This document shows, piece by piece, positions 1-5,166 of a stretch of 6,328 nt of DNA. The stretch is taken from the NCBI GenBank assembly GCA_945946715.1, contig CAMEWU010000141.1:1-6328 (forward strand), given 5' to 3'. The stretch's first letter is position 1; every line of letters starts with the position of its first letter. The notes under the pieces are model-generated. The model had not been told where the DNA came from. It saw nothing but the letters and a program-made list of their open reading frames with translations, and searched no databases. This DNA is from an uncultured Clostridium sp. Lineage in GTDB: Bacteria > Bacillota > Clostridia > Lachnospirales > Lachnospiraceae. Made by a program: the position numbers and the translations under genes.

Positions 1-705
1 AGCCAAATCTCCAACGACTGCCGGCAATGCTCCCAGTCCGCATATAATAGCAAACATAAGAGGATAATTATAATCTCCATATACAGCAAACCGTTCAAAT
101 ACAAACCCATAGATAAATCCGCACAATGCAGCTCCACAAATGCCGCCTATAAATCCTTCTACGCTTTTTTTGGGACTTAAATTCGGAAACATTTTATGCT
201 TTCCAATTAAGATACCAACCAGATATGCAAAAATATCATTTCCACATGAACAAATTAAAATCAATACTGCAAACAACGCTCCATTCTGCATAAGACGAAG
301 CTGATACACATATCCCAGACATACCGCAACATAAAAAAATGAAAAAAAGCTGCTTACCATTTGCTTCTCTTCATACTTAGGGAATTTAACTACATAAATC
401 GTTAACAAGATAAGAAGAAACAGTATACATACCGGTAAAATCAATTCCTGCTTTTGAAAAAACAGAACCAAGTCGTATAACAAAACAAAAATATATGCTA
501 CAACTCCCACTGATGATTTATGTATTCCAAAAACACGAAGCAGTTCAAATACTCCTCCCAGAGAAATCACCAGCAACAAAGTTGCCAGTACCCATCCACC
601 AAAATAAATGGCACTGCCTCCTACCGTAAATAATACGATTGTACTTGCCAGCCGGATCAAAAAACTTCTGCTTTTCTCTTGTTTTTCTTTATTTGACTCC
701 GCCAT
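1..705 (-). CDS. cdsA: Phosphatidate cytidylyltransferase (CDP-diglyceride synthase), 3' end cut by window
   Basis: CdsA is an integral membrane enzyme that condenses phosphatidic acid with CTP to give CDP-diacylglycerol, the precursor of bacterial phospholipids. The visible 235 codons start MAESNKEKQEKSR, a short charged cytoplasmic tail, followed by several hydrophobic membrane segments beginning near residue 17. The family core is clear: a variant of the usual D-T-x-A-Y block reads NDIFAYLVG from residue 156, followed by GKHKMFPNLSPKKSVEGFIGG, where SPKKS is residues 177-181. The window ends at GDLA, just before the C-terminal S-x-x-K-R/K-D signature expected in this family, so roughly 30 or more residues are missing by position rather than by mutation. 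The ATG lies inside the end of uppS (17-nt overlap) and has a GGAAGG-like ribosome site about 10 nt upstream, which suggests translational coupling. Confidence 0.93.
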   Translation of the reverse strand, partial: MAESNKEKQEKSRSFLIRLASTIVLFTVGGSAIYFGGWVLATLLLVISLGGVFELLRVFGIHKSSVGVVAYIFVLLYDLVLFFQKQELILPVCILFLLILLTIYVVKFPKYEEKQMVSSFFSFFYVAVCLGYVYQLRLMQNGALFAVLILICSCGNDIFAYLVGILIGKHKMFPNLSPKKSVEGFIGGICGAALCGFIYGFVFERFAVYGDYNYPLMFAIICGLGALPAVVGDLA

Positions 706-1417
706 ATCGTCTGTCCCTTCCGTTATAGTACTGAATTGCCTTTATTAATTCATCTTTATTAAAGTCCGGCCACAGAACATCAGTAAAATAAAATTCTGTA
801 TATGCCAACTGCCACAATAAATAATTGGAGAGTCGCAACTCACCACTGGTACGAATCATCAAATCCGGATCCGGCATATAACCGGTATCCAAATAAGATG
901 AAATCAATATCTCATCAATGGAATCTAAAGTCACTTTTTGAGATTGAACATCAGTAGCAATTCTCTGAACTGCTCTTGTAATCTCATCACGACTGCCGTA
1001 ATTCAATGCAATGGTCAAAGTTAATCCCTGATTATCTTTACTCATTTCCCATAATTCATCAATTAACCGATTAATATCATCTGCCAGCTTGGTACGATCA
1101 CCTATCACTCGTACTGTCAATTTATCTCGTTTAATATGCGTCTTAAAGGAAGTTAGATATTGTCGTAAAATATTCATTATACCAGTAACTTCTTCTACTG
1201 AACGTTTCCAGTTTTCAGTAGAAAAAGCATAAACAGTAAGATATTTCACACCCAAATCATAAGCATCCTGACAAATCTGTTCTACGTTCTTTGCCCCTTG
1301 CAAATGACCATAATTTCTAGGCATTCCCCGCTTTTTAGCCCATCTTCCATTACCATCCAGAATAATAGCAATGTGCTGAGGAATACTTAAGCTTTCTCCG
1401 TTGATTATCTGTTCCAT
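689..1417 (-). CDS. uppS: Isoprenyl transferase (undecaprenyl diphosphate synthase)
   Basis: This cis-prenyltransferase extends farnesyl diphosphate with isopentenyl diphosphate to make undecaprenyl diphosphate, the lipid carrier for peptidoglycan and other wall polymers. At 242 residues it has the usual family length. The diagnostic blocks are all visible: HIAIILDGNGRWA at 15-27 with the catalytic Asp21, FSTENWKR at 65-72, NYGSRDEI at 139-146, and the substrate-binding block from PDPDLMIRTSGE (182-193) through SNYLLWQ, then the conserved Glu of YTEFYF near 208. The ATG follows an AGGAG five nucleotides upstream, supporting this start. It lies 88 nt after frr and overlaps cdsA by 17 nt, the standard frr-uppS-cdsA order. 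No clear internal promoter is visible in the gap, so cotranscription with frr is inferred. Confidence 0.97.
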   Translation of the reverse strand: MEQIINGESLSIPQHIAIILDGNGRWAKKRGMPRNYGHLQGAKNVEQICQDAYDLGVKYLTVYAFSTENWKRSVEEVTGIMNILRQYLTSFKTHIKRDKLTVRVIGDRTKLADDINRLIDELWEMSKDNQGLTLTIALNYGSRDEITRAVQRIATDVQSQKVTLDSIDEILISSYLDTGYMPDPDLMIRTSGELRLSNYLLWQLAYTEFYFTDVLWPDFNKDELIKAIQYYNGRDRRYGGVK

Positions 1418-1490
1418 ACTGACTCCTTTATATAACTTCTTCCAAAGTTCCTCTTATCATCTATATTCATACCATGCAAATAGTATTCAA

Positions 1491-1504
1491 ATACCCAAGG
1501 GTAT
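1491..1504. repeat. Perfect 14-bp palindrome just after frr
   Basis: On the plus strand the sequence is ATACCCAAGGGTAT, one base beyond the frr stop codon. As RNA it could form a 5-bp stem with a four-base loop. No T-run follows it on the coding strand, so it is not a convincing terminator. It may be a minor intercistronic stem affecting mRNA processing, or chance. The rest of the 88-nt gap up to uppS shows only the uppS ribosome site. Confidence 0.4.
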
Positions 1505-1505
1505 C

Positions 1506-2051
1506 TTAGACAGTCATAATTTCTTTTGTTTTCTCTTCTACCGTCTTATCCACTTTATCAATGAATTTATCTGTCATTTTCTGTACTTTATCTTCTAAAT
1601 CTTTTAATTCATCATCTGAAATTTCACTTGCCTTATTCTGTTTCTTGAATGCATCATTAGCATCCCGACGGATGTTACGAATTGCAATCTTTGCATTTTC
1701 ACCTTTTTTCTTGACATCCTTTGCCATTTCCTTACGACGATCTTCTGTTAATTCCGGAAAATTCAAACGGATTGCTTTTCCATCATTATTTGGAGTAATT
1801 CCCAAATCAGAACACATAATTGCTTTTTCAATCTCTTTAATCAAGGATGCCTCCCAAGGCTGAATCATTAACGTACGTGGCTCTGGTACGGAAATATTAG
1901 CAACCTGCTGTAATGGTGTTGGCTGTCCATAATAATCAACACGAATTTTATCCAGTACATGTGGGTTGGCACGTCCGGCCCGAATACCCGAAAACTCATT
2001 TATTAAACTATCCAATGATTTATCCATCTTTTCTTCAAACTGCTTTAACAT
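1506..2051 (-). CDS. frr: Ribosome recycling factor
   Basis: RRF works with EF-G in the cytoplasm to split the post-termination ribosome so its subunits can be reused. The 181-residue protein has the family's usual length (about 185). The N-terminal helix segment carries the hallmark FSGIRAGRANPHVLDKI (20-36). The domain II insert contains YYGQPTPLQQVANISVPEPRTLMI (40-63). The C-terminal helices include ELTEDRRKEM and IAIRNIRRDAND (122-133), which holds the conserved Arg region important for ribosome binding. An ATG seven codons further upstream is in frame, but a full AGGAGG (2059-2064) lies between the two and sits 7 nt before the chosen ATG, so the shorter form starting MLKQFEEKMD is preferred. 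It begins 24 nt after the pyrH stop, consistent with one transcript. Confidence 0.97.
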   Translation of the reverse strand: MLKQFEEKMDKSLDSLINEFSGIRAGRANPHVLDKIRVDYYGQPTPLQQVANISVPEPRTLMIQPWEASLIKEIEKAIMCSDLGITPNNDGKAIRLNFPELTEDRRKEMAKDVKKKGENAKIAIRNIRRDANDAFKKQNKASEISDDELKDLEDKVQKMTDKFIDKVDKTVEEKTKEIMTV

Positions 2052-2058
2052 ATTTCTT

Positions 2059-2064
2059 CCTCCT
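2059..2064 (-). promoter_or_regulatory. Ribosome binding site that sets the frr start
   Basis: A perfect AGGAGG lies 7 nt before the ATG at 2051. It falls inside the longer in-frame reading that would start at 2072, arguing that the extra seven residues are not translated. Confidence 0.85.
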
Positions 2065-2075
2065 AAAATCATTTA

Positions 2076-2777
2076 TTATGCATGAATGTAAGTACCGGTA
2101 AAGTTTCCGGTCATAGCATTTACAATACTATTTTCTCCATTTAAGCCAAAGAGTTTCATTGGCATGTGATTCTCCATTGCCAAGACTGCTGAAGCCAGAT
2201 CAATAACACCCAGCTTCTGATTTACAATATCCTGCATCTCCATCCTGTCGTATTTCTTGGCATTTGGATTTAACTTTGGATCAGAATCATATACACCATC
2301 TATGGCTTTTCCAGATAGAATTACATCTGCCTCAATTTCAATTGCCATCAATACAGTTGACATATCTGTAGAAAAATAAGGATGTCCGGTACCACCTGCA
2401 AAAAATACAATTGTTCCTGCTTCCAGAGCTTTCACGGCATCATCTTTACGAAATAATTTGGTCATATTCCCACATTCGAAAGGAGTCATAATTAATGTTT
2501 CCATTCCGGAAACCCGGAACATCTCTGCTACATAAATACAATTCATGACAGTTGCAAGTATGCCAATCTGATCTGCTTTTACCCGATCCATATGTTCACT
2601 GGTTCTTCCTCGCCAGAAATTACCGCCACCAATTACAATTGCAATTTGCTTTCCGGCTTCTTGTGCTAATTTCACCTGTCTGGCAACTTCTAAAACAGTT
2701 TTTTCGTCAAAACCGGTCTTTTTGTCACCAGCTAAAGCTTCTCCACTTAGTTTTAATAAAATACGTTTTTCTTCCAT
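2076..2777 (-). CDS. pyrH: UMP kinase
   Basis: UMP kinase phosphorylates UMP to UDP with ATP in the pyrimidine pathway. The bacterial enzyme is a hexamer of the amino acid kinase fold. The 233-residue protein shows RILLKLSGEAL (5-15, phosphate-binding), the glycine loop GGGNFWRGR (50-58), DQIGILATVMN (69-79), GGTGHPYFSTD (128-138; the UMP-binding loop) and SGKAIDGVYDSDPK (155-168; nucleotide-binding). The His in GTGHPYF replaces the Asn seen in the E. coli enzyme. The ATG is preceded by AAGGGG about 7 nt upstream. The gene starts only 12 nt after the bactofilin stop and is followed by frr after 24 nt, so it is probably expressed from the upstream bactofilin or membrane-protein promoter. rpsB and tsf, the usual upstream neighbours, are absent here. 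Confidence 0.97.
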   Translation of the reverse strand: MEEKRILLKLSGEALAGDKKTGFDEKTVLEVARQVKLAQEAGKQIAIVIGGGNFWRGRTSEHMDRVKADQIGILATVMNCIYVAEMFRVSGMETLIMTPFECGNMTKLFRKDDAVKALEAGTIVFFAGGTGHPYFSTDMSTVLMAIEIEADVILSGKAIDGVYDSDPKLNPNAKKYDRMEMQDIVNQKLGVIDLASAVLAMENHMPMKLFGLNGENSIVNAMTGNFTGTYIHA

Positions 2778-2789
2778 TTTTCTTCCCCT

Positions 2790-3938
2790 TTATGCAAAAA
2801 AGCTTTTTACATCAATATCAGAATAGCACTGTGAACAGAAGCCTTCTATCACAGCACCATTATTAATCTGAACGGAACGTGATTTAATGTTTCCCATAAT
2901 CACTGCGGTTGAATCCACAATTACCGGTCCCTTTACATCCAAATCACCATTTACCGCACCGGCAATAACTGCTGACTGAGCTTCTACATTTCCCACAATA
3001 ACTGATCCTAGACCAATTTTTACACTTCCTGCACTGGTTATTTCACCCGTAATTTTAGCAGCATTGGCATAGATTTCACTTGCATTTACTTTTCCATTAA
3101 TTCCACCACTTACTACCAGCTTGCCATAACAGTTCACATCACCTTCTACGGTTCCTATAATATCTACAGAACCATCTGTAAACAGATTACCTTCAATTCG
3201 TGTGCCTTTCGTAATATAAGTAGTGCTATCGCTGATTTCCATTTCAGAAGCTGGTTCAGCTTCTTTTTCTTCTTCAGCTACAGGTTCTTCAATTTCTTTC
3301 ATGGCAGTAATTTCTATGATTTTGTCATCAGTCATTGTTTCTTCCTCCTGTTCCACGGATGATAGTTCCGAATTTTCAGATTGTTCACTTATATTATTTG
3401 CTTCCTCCTGCAACTCCTGTTCAGCCGTTGCTTCATTGAAATCACTCACTGTGTCTTCCGCAACAGCCACTTCAGAAATGTTTTCAGAAACAGAATGTTC
3501 TTCTGACTGTGCTGCGTTCGGAGTCGTTATCTCCTGACTTGCAATCTCCTCAATGGTTGTATGCCCTGACAATAAATCTGCCAGAGAATCCATATCATCT
3601 GTGTAACCAAAATCTGCCTTATCATTCTCAACATCCATAGACTGGGTATTTTCTTCTGAAGCAACCGGTTCCGTATCATTCTCATCCAAATCTGCCTCAT
3701 CCATTTCAAAGTCTTCCAAATCCGACAAATCAATGTCCTCCAGGTCTTCTTCCTCAGCAGGGCTGCTTTTTGGTTCTTCTTCCAAGGTATTCACATACGC
3801 TTCATCATCCCCCTGTGATTCTTCCAAGGTATTCACCATGTCTTCATCATCGTATTCACTGACCATTTCATCATTTCCGGGAATCAGTTCATTTACTGCC
3901 TGCTTCATATCATTTTTAAAATCCTTAAAAAAACCCAT
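2790..3938 (-). CDS. Bactofilin-family polymer-forming cytoskeletal protein with long acidic N-terminal region
   Basis: Bactofilins polymerise without nucleotides through a right-handed beta-helix domain and act as membrane-associated scaffolds for cell shape or wall synthesis. The protein has 382 residues. An N-terminal stretch, MGFFKDFKNDMKQAVNELIPG, looks like a short amphipathic or membrane-contact segment. Residues about 22-238 are very rich in Glu, Asp and Ser and are probably disordered. The bactofilin domain spans about 240-370, with repeated Gly/Val/Ile turns such as GTRIEGNLFTDGSVDIIGTV and GSVIVGNVEAQSAVIAG. The C-terminal tail holds two cysteines in FCSQCYSDID. The start at 3938 is chosen because AAGGAGG ends 5 nt upstream; an in-frame ATG ten codons earlier would place that ribosome site inside the coding region. 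It lies between a small membrane protein and pyrH. The acidic region is far longer than in small bactofilins; its role is unknown. Confidence 0.9.
   Translation of the reverse strand: MGFFKDFKNDMKQAVNELIPGNDEMVSEYDDEDMVNTLEESQGDDEAYVNTLEEEPKSSPAEEEDLEDIDLSDLEDFEMDEADLDENDTEPVASEENTQSMDVENDKADFGYTDDMDSLADLLSGHTTIEEIASQEITTPNAAQSEEHSVSENISEVAVAEDTVSDFNEATAEQELQEEANNISEQSENSELSSVEQEEETMTDDKIIEITAMKEIEEPVAEEEKEAEPASEMEISDSTTYITKGTRIEGNLFTDGSVDIIGTVEGDVNCYGKLVVSGGINGKVNASEIYANAAKITGEITSAGSVKIGLGSVIVGNVEAQSAVIAGAVNGDLDVKGPVIVDSTAVIMGNIKSRSVQINNGAVIEGFCSQCYSDIDVKSFFA
3768..3851 (-). repeat. Two 42-bp tandem units within the bactofilin gene
   Basis: Two adjacent 42-bp units (3810-3851 and 3768-3809) share an identical 18-base core, TTCTTCCAAGGTATTCAC on the plus strand, at 3777-3794 and 3819-3836. 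They encode successive 14-residue units, DDEDMVNTLEESQG and DDEAYVNTLEEEPK. The unit is a multiple of three, so the duplication keeps the frame and simply lengthens the acidic linker. Confidence 0.85.
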
Positions 3939-3943
3939 ATTTT

Positions 3944-3950
3944 CCTCCTT
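3944..3950 (-). promoter_or_regulatory. Ribosome binding site that sets the bactofilin start
   Basis: AAGGAGG lies 5 nt before the ATG at 3938. It falls within the ten extra codons of the longer in-frame reading from 3968, so the shorter protein is favoured. Confidence 0.85.
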
Positions 3951-3964
3951 ATTTGCCATAAAAA

Positions 3965-4153
3965 TCAAAAAACAAAAGCTGATAGTCCATATATCTGTTC
4001 CACCAATTGATTCAAATGGATGACCCGAATCAGTAAAACAATATTTAAAATAACAGAGGTTAAAACTAATACAACTGCTATTATCATAATAATCTGTTTC
4101 ATACGGTTAATCCGCTTTCTTCGTTCTTTTTCCTGTGTTTGTTGTTCTGTCAT
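3965..4153 (-). CDS. Small single-pass membrane protein of unknown function
   Basis: This 62-residue protein is not recognised as a named family. It has a hydrophilic, basic N-terminus (TEQQTQEKERRKRINRMKQ), one strong hydrophobic segment at about residues 21-45, and a short tail, HLNQLVEQIYGLSAFVF. The positive charge before the membrane segment predicts that the N-terminus is cytoplasmic. A GAGG ribosome site lies about 8 nt before the ATG, and the stop is 26 nt before the bactofilin start, so the two are probably cotranscribed. The context suggests, but does not prove, a membrane partner or anchor for the bactofilin; small membrane proteins are known neighbours of cytoskeletal scaffold genes. 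The clear ribosome site and the upstream promoter make it more likely a real gene than a chance ORF. Confidence 0.75.
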   Translation of the reverse strand: MTEQQTQEKERRKRINRMKQIIMIIAVVLVLTSVILNIVLLIRVIHLNQLVEQIYGLSAFVF

Positions 4154-4224
4154 TGTTATTCCTCATTTTCTTTCTGATTGTGATCTATCTCTACCTTCTG
4201 ACAGCAGGACCCACACATATTGAA

Positions 4225-4233
4225 ATTATAGCA
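4225..4233 (-). promoter_or_regulatory. Extended -10 promoter for the membrane protein-bactofilin-pyrH run
   Basis: The minus strand reads TGCTATAAT, a perfect extended -10 (TGnTATAAT), about 70 nt before the 62-codon gene. No good -35 hexamer sits at 17 nt, which extended -10 promoters do not strictly need. The predicted start is near 4218, giving a leader of about 65 nt. It lies just beyond the trpG remnant, so the downstream genes do not depend on the old trp promoter. Confidence 0.6.
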
Positions 4234-4248
4234 TAACCGAAGAAAAAT

Positions 4249-4502
4249 TTATAGTGCAAAAAAGAAATTCTTCAAAATCATATTTCTTTTTGAGTCAAGA
4301 TAGATTCCGGGTGAAACTGTAAGCCATAAATCGGATACTCTTTATGCATAACTCCCATAATTTCTCCGTCATCTGATGTTGCAATTACCTTAAGACAGTC
4401 CGGTAAAGTATCCGGTATCAAAGCAAGTGAATGATATCTTGCTGCTTCAATCTGCTCCGGCATGCCCTTAAAAATGCTACACTTCTGGTCAATGGTTACC
4501 AT
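4249..4502 (-). pseudogene. trpG: Remnant of trpG (anthranilate synthase glutamine amidotransferase), 5' deleted and frameshifted
   Basis: Intact TrpG (about 190 residues) releases ammonia from glutamine for TrpE. Only the C-terminal third is left. The reading VTIDQKCSIFKGMPEQIEAA, then RYHSLALIPDTLPDCLKV and YPIYGLQFHPESILTQK, matches the conserved TrpG end, including the RYHSL block and the His and Glu of the catalytic triad in FHPES. The region with the nucleophilic Cys (G-x-C-x-G) is missing. The open frame stops at a TGA at 4278-4280. In the neighbouring frame, from 4284, the sequence continues as NMILKNFFFAL and stops at 4249; this matches the usual TrpG ending after the FHPES block (…G-x-x-I-L-x-N-F…). 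A single lost base near 4286 therefore explains the early stop. No convincing ribosome site precedes the ATG at 4502. It is almost certainly non-functional; PabA is a less likely parent given the trp-like context. Confidence 0.88.
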
Positions 4503-4542
4503 TGCCTGCTAATGTTTTCGCCTCTTCTAATGTAATAGTCAT
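4489..4542 (-). pseudogene. trpE: 17-codon remnant resembling the start of trpE
   Basis: A strong AAGGAG (4552-4557), 9 nt before the ATG, starts a short frame, MTITLEEAKTLAGNGNH, that ends at a TGA at 4489. The first 13 or so residues resemble the typical TrpE opening (T-L-E-E-x-K-x-L-A). After about GNG the sequence becomes trpG-like in another frame, so the join lies near 4500. The position after a T-box leader and before trpG is where trpE is expected. TrpE identity rests on a very short match plus context. It could be translated as a tiny peptide, but it contains no Trp codons, so it is not a classical attenuator peptide. Confidence 0.65.
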
Positions 4543-4561
4543 ATTGCCATTCTCCTTTCCG

Positions 4562-4577
4562 TTTTCAATATTGAAAA
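4562..4577. repeat. Perfect 16-bp AT-rich palindrome upstream of the trpE remnant
   Basis: TTTTCAATATTGAAAA is its own reverse complement and sits between the T-box terminator and the AAGGAG of the trpE remnant. It could be a weak 6-bp RNA stem or a DNA operator, or simply chance in AT-rich sequence. Confidence 0.4.
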
Positions 4578-4592
4578 TACTATTTTTTGCAT

Positions 4593-4637
4593 AAAAAAAT
4601 CCTTAGCAATCATAGAATTTACTATCATTGCCAAGGA
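4593..4637 (-). terminator. Intrinsic terminator of the T-box leader
   Basis: The coding strand has a 16-bp stem with arms at 4622-4637 (TCCTTGGCAATGATAG) and 4600-4615 (CTATGATTGCTAAGGA). It has one G-U pair and one mismatch, a 6-nt loop, and a run of seven T at 4593-4599. Its 5' arm includes the CCTT needed by the antiterminator, so the two structures exclude each other, as in a transcriptional T-box. It is the only strong terminator seen after the GNAT gene and may now also end the his operon transcript. Confidence 0.92.
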
Positions 4638-4671
4638 CGAATTATTTACCCACGATCCGCGGTGCCACCTT
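4633..4671 (-). promoter_or_regulatory. T-box antiterminator without Stem I (orphan T-box core)
   Basis: The minus strand reads AAGGTGGCACCGCGG (4657-4671), the highly conserved T-box sequence. Helix A1 pairs AAGG (4668-4671) with CCTT (4633-4636). The seven-base bulge TGGCACC (4661-4667) includes TGGC, which pairs with a GCCA tRNA 3' end. Helix A2 pairs GCGGAT (4655-4660) with ATTCGT (4637-4642). GCCA means discriminator base G, which fits bacterial tRNA-Trp and so the trp remnants downstream. A normal T-box has 100 nt or more of Stem I and linker before this core, carrying the specifier codon that reads the tRNA anticodon. Here only 6 nt separate it from a -10 box, and the GNAT gene lies just beyond. 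Codon-specific sensing is therefore not possible, and amino acid identity rests only on the discriminator and context. Confidence 0.93.
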
Positions 4672-4677
4672 GCCTAA

Positions 4678-4705
4678 ATTATACTTCCAACATTTTATTT
4701 GTCAA
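4678..4705 (-). promoter_or_regulatory. Consensus sigma-A promoter fused to the T-box core
   Basis: The minus strand has TTGACA (4700-4705), a 16-bp spacer and TATAAT (4678-4683), both perfect hexamers. The -35 begins one base after the GNAT stop codon. Normal spacing predicts transcription starting at about 4671, the first base of the T-box AAGG helix. It is probably the original trp operon promoter, brought next to the T-box by loss of Stem I. Confidence 0.85.
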
Positions 4706-4706
4706 G

Positions 4707-5153
4707 TTATTTATCTGACTGCTCACAAAAATCTTTTAAATACTGTATCATTCCCGGTCCTAAGCTATCTGTTGGACGTGCCAAAAAATCATGCTTTTCA
4801 TAAAAAGCTTCTCTTCCTTTTGCACACATCAGACAAAACATCATCTCTGTACCCGGTTCCCTCATGCTTTCAACCTGTTCCTTCAAAGCGGTCAGAATCA
4901 TAGAACCAATTCCCTTCCCCTGCACATGAGGAAGTACAATTAAATCCTGAACATAGCAAATAACAGAACCATCACCAACCAGTCTGCCCATTCCAACACA
5001 ACTATCATTCTGATATGCAGCCACAACATATAAACTATGCTTCAATGCCTGTTCTGCCTGTTTCTGTGTTAATACCTTCCAATGGACCCCACTTCGCAGT
5101 TTCAAGTATGTATCTACATCCAAATCATTGTATTTCAATTGAATTTCATCCAT
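4707..5153 (-). CDS. GNAT family N-acetyltransferase, substrate unknown
   Basis: The 148-residue protein is a single-domain acetyl-CoA-dependent acetyltransferase. The middle shows the GNAT core: CVGMGRLVGDGSVICYVQDL (52-71, strands 2-4), then the acetyl-CoA pyrophosphate loop in IVLPHVQGKGIGSMIL (72-87), whose QGKGIG fits Q/R-x-x-G-x-G/A. The C-terminal part, AKGREAFYEKHDF (111-123), is the usual helix and strand that close the fold, and the tail has GPGMIQYLK. The substrate cannot be inferred. The start has AAGGG about 8 nt upstream and lies 13 nt after hisF, so it is likely the last gene of the his transcript. The stop abuts the trp-like promoter with a one-base gap. Confidence 0.88.
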   Translation of the reverse strand: MDEIQLKYNDLDVDTYLKLRSGVHWKVLTQKQAEQALKHSLYVVAAYQNDSCVGMGRLVGDGSVICYVQDLIVLPHVQGKGIGSMILTALKEQVESMREPGTEMMFCLMCAKGREAFYEKHDFLARPTDSLGPGMIQYLKDFCEQSDK

Positions 5154-5166
5154 CTGTCAACCCTTC

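Noticed and set aside
1430..1490. Possible internal promoter before uppS (TTGAAT with a TATAGA-like -10)
   Set aside because: The spacing is 19 bp and both hexamers are imperfect; common in AT-rich sequence, so not called.
3223..3537. Ser-rich plus-strand open frame
   Set aside because: It is the antisense shadow of the Glu/Asp-rich bactofilin linker; Ser runs arise from reverse-complemented Glu and Asp codons.
3527..3733. 68-codon minus-strand frame within the bactofilin gene
   Set aside because: It is a shifted reading of the acidic linker (Trp- and Met-rich composition), with no ribosome site.
4249..4290. Possible terminator at the trpG remnant end (AAAGAAAT … ATTTCTTT followed by T)
   Set aside because: The stem is made almost entirely of A-T pairs with a long loop, too weak for a confident terminator; the match is explained by the old trpG coding sequence.
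4628..4903. 91-codon open frame on the plus strand over the T-box and GNAT end
   Set aside because: It runs antisense to the T-box core and the GNAT gene, has no ribosome site and no family features.
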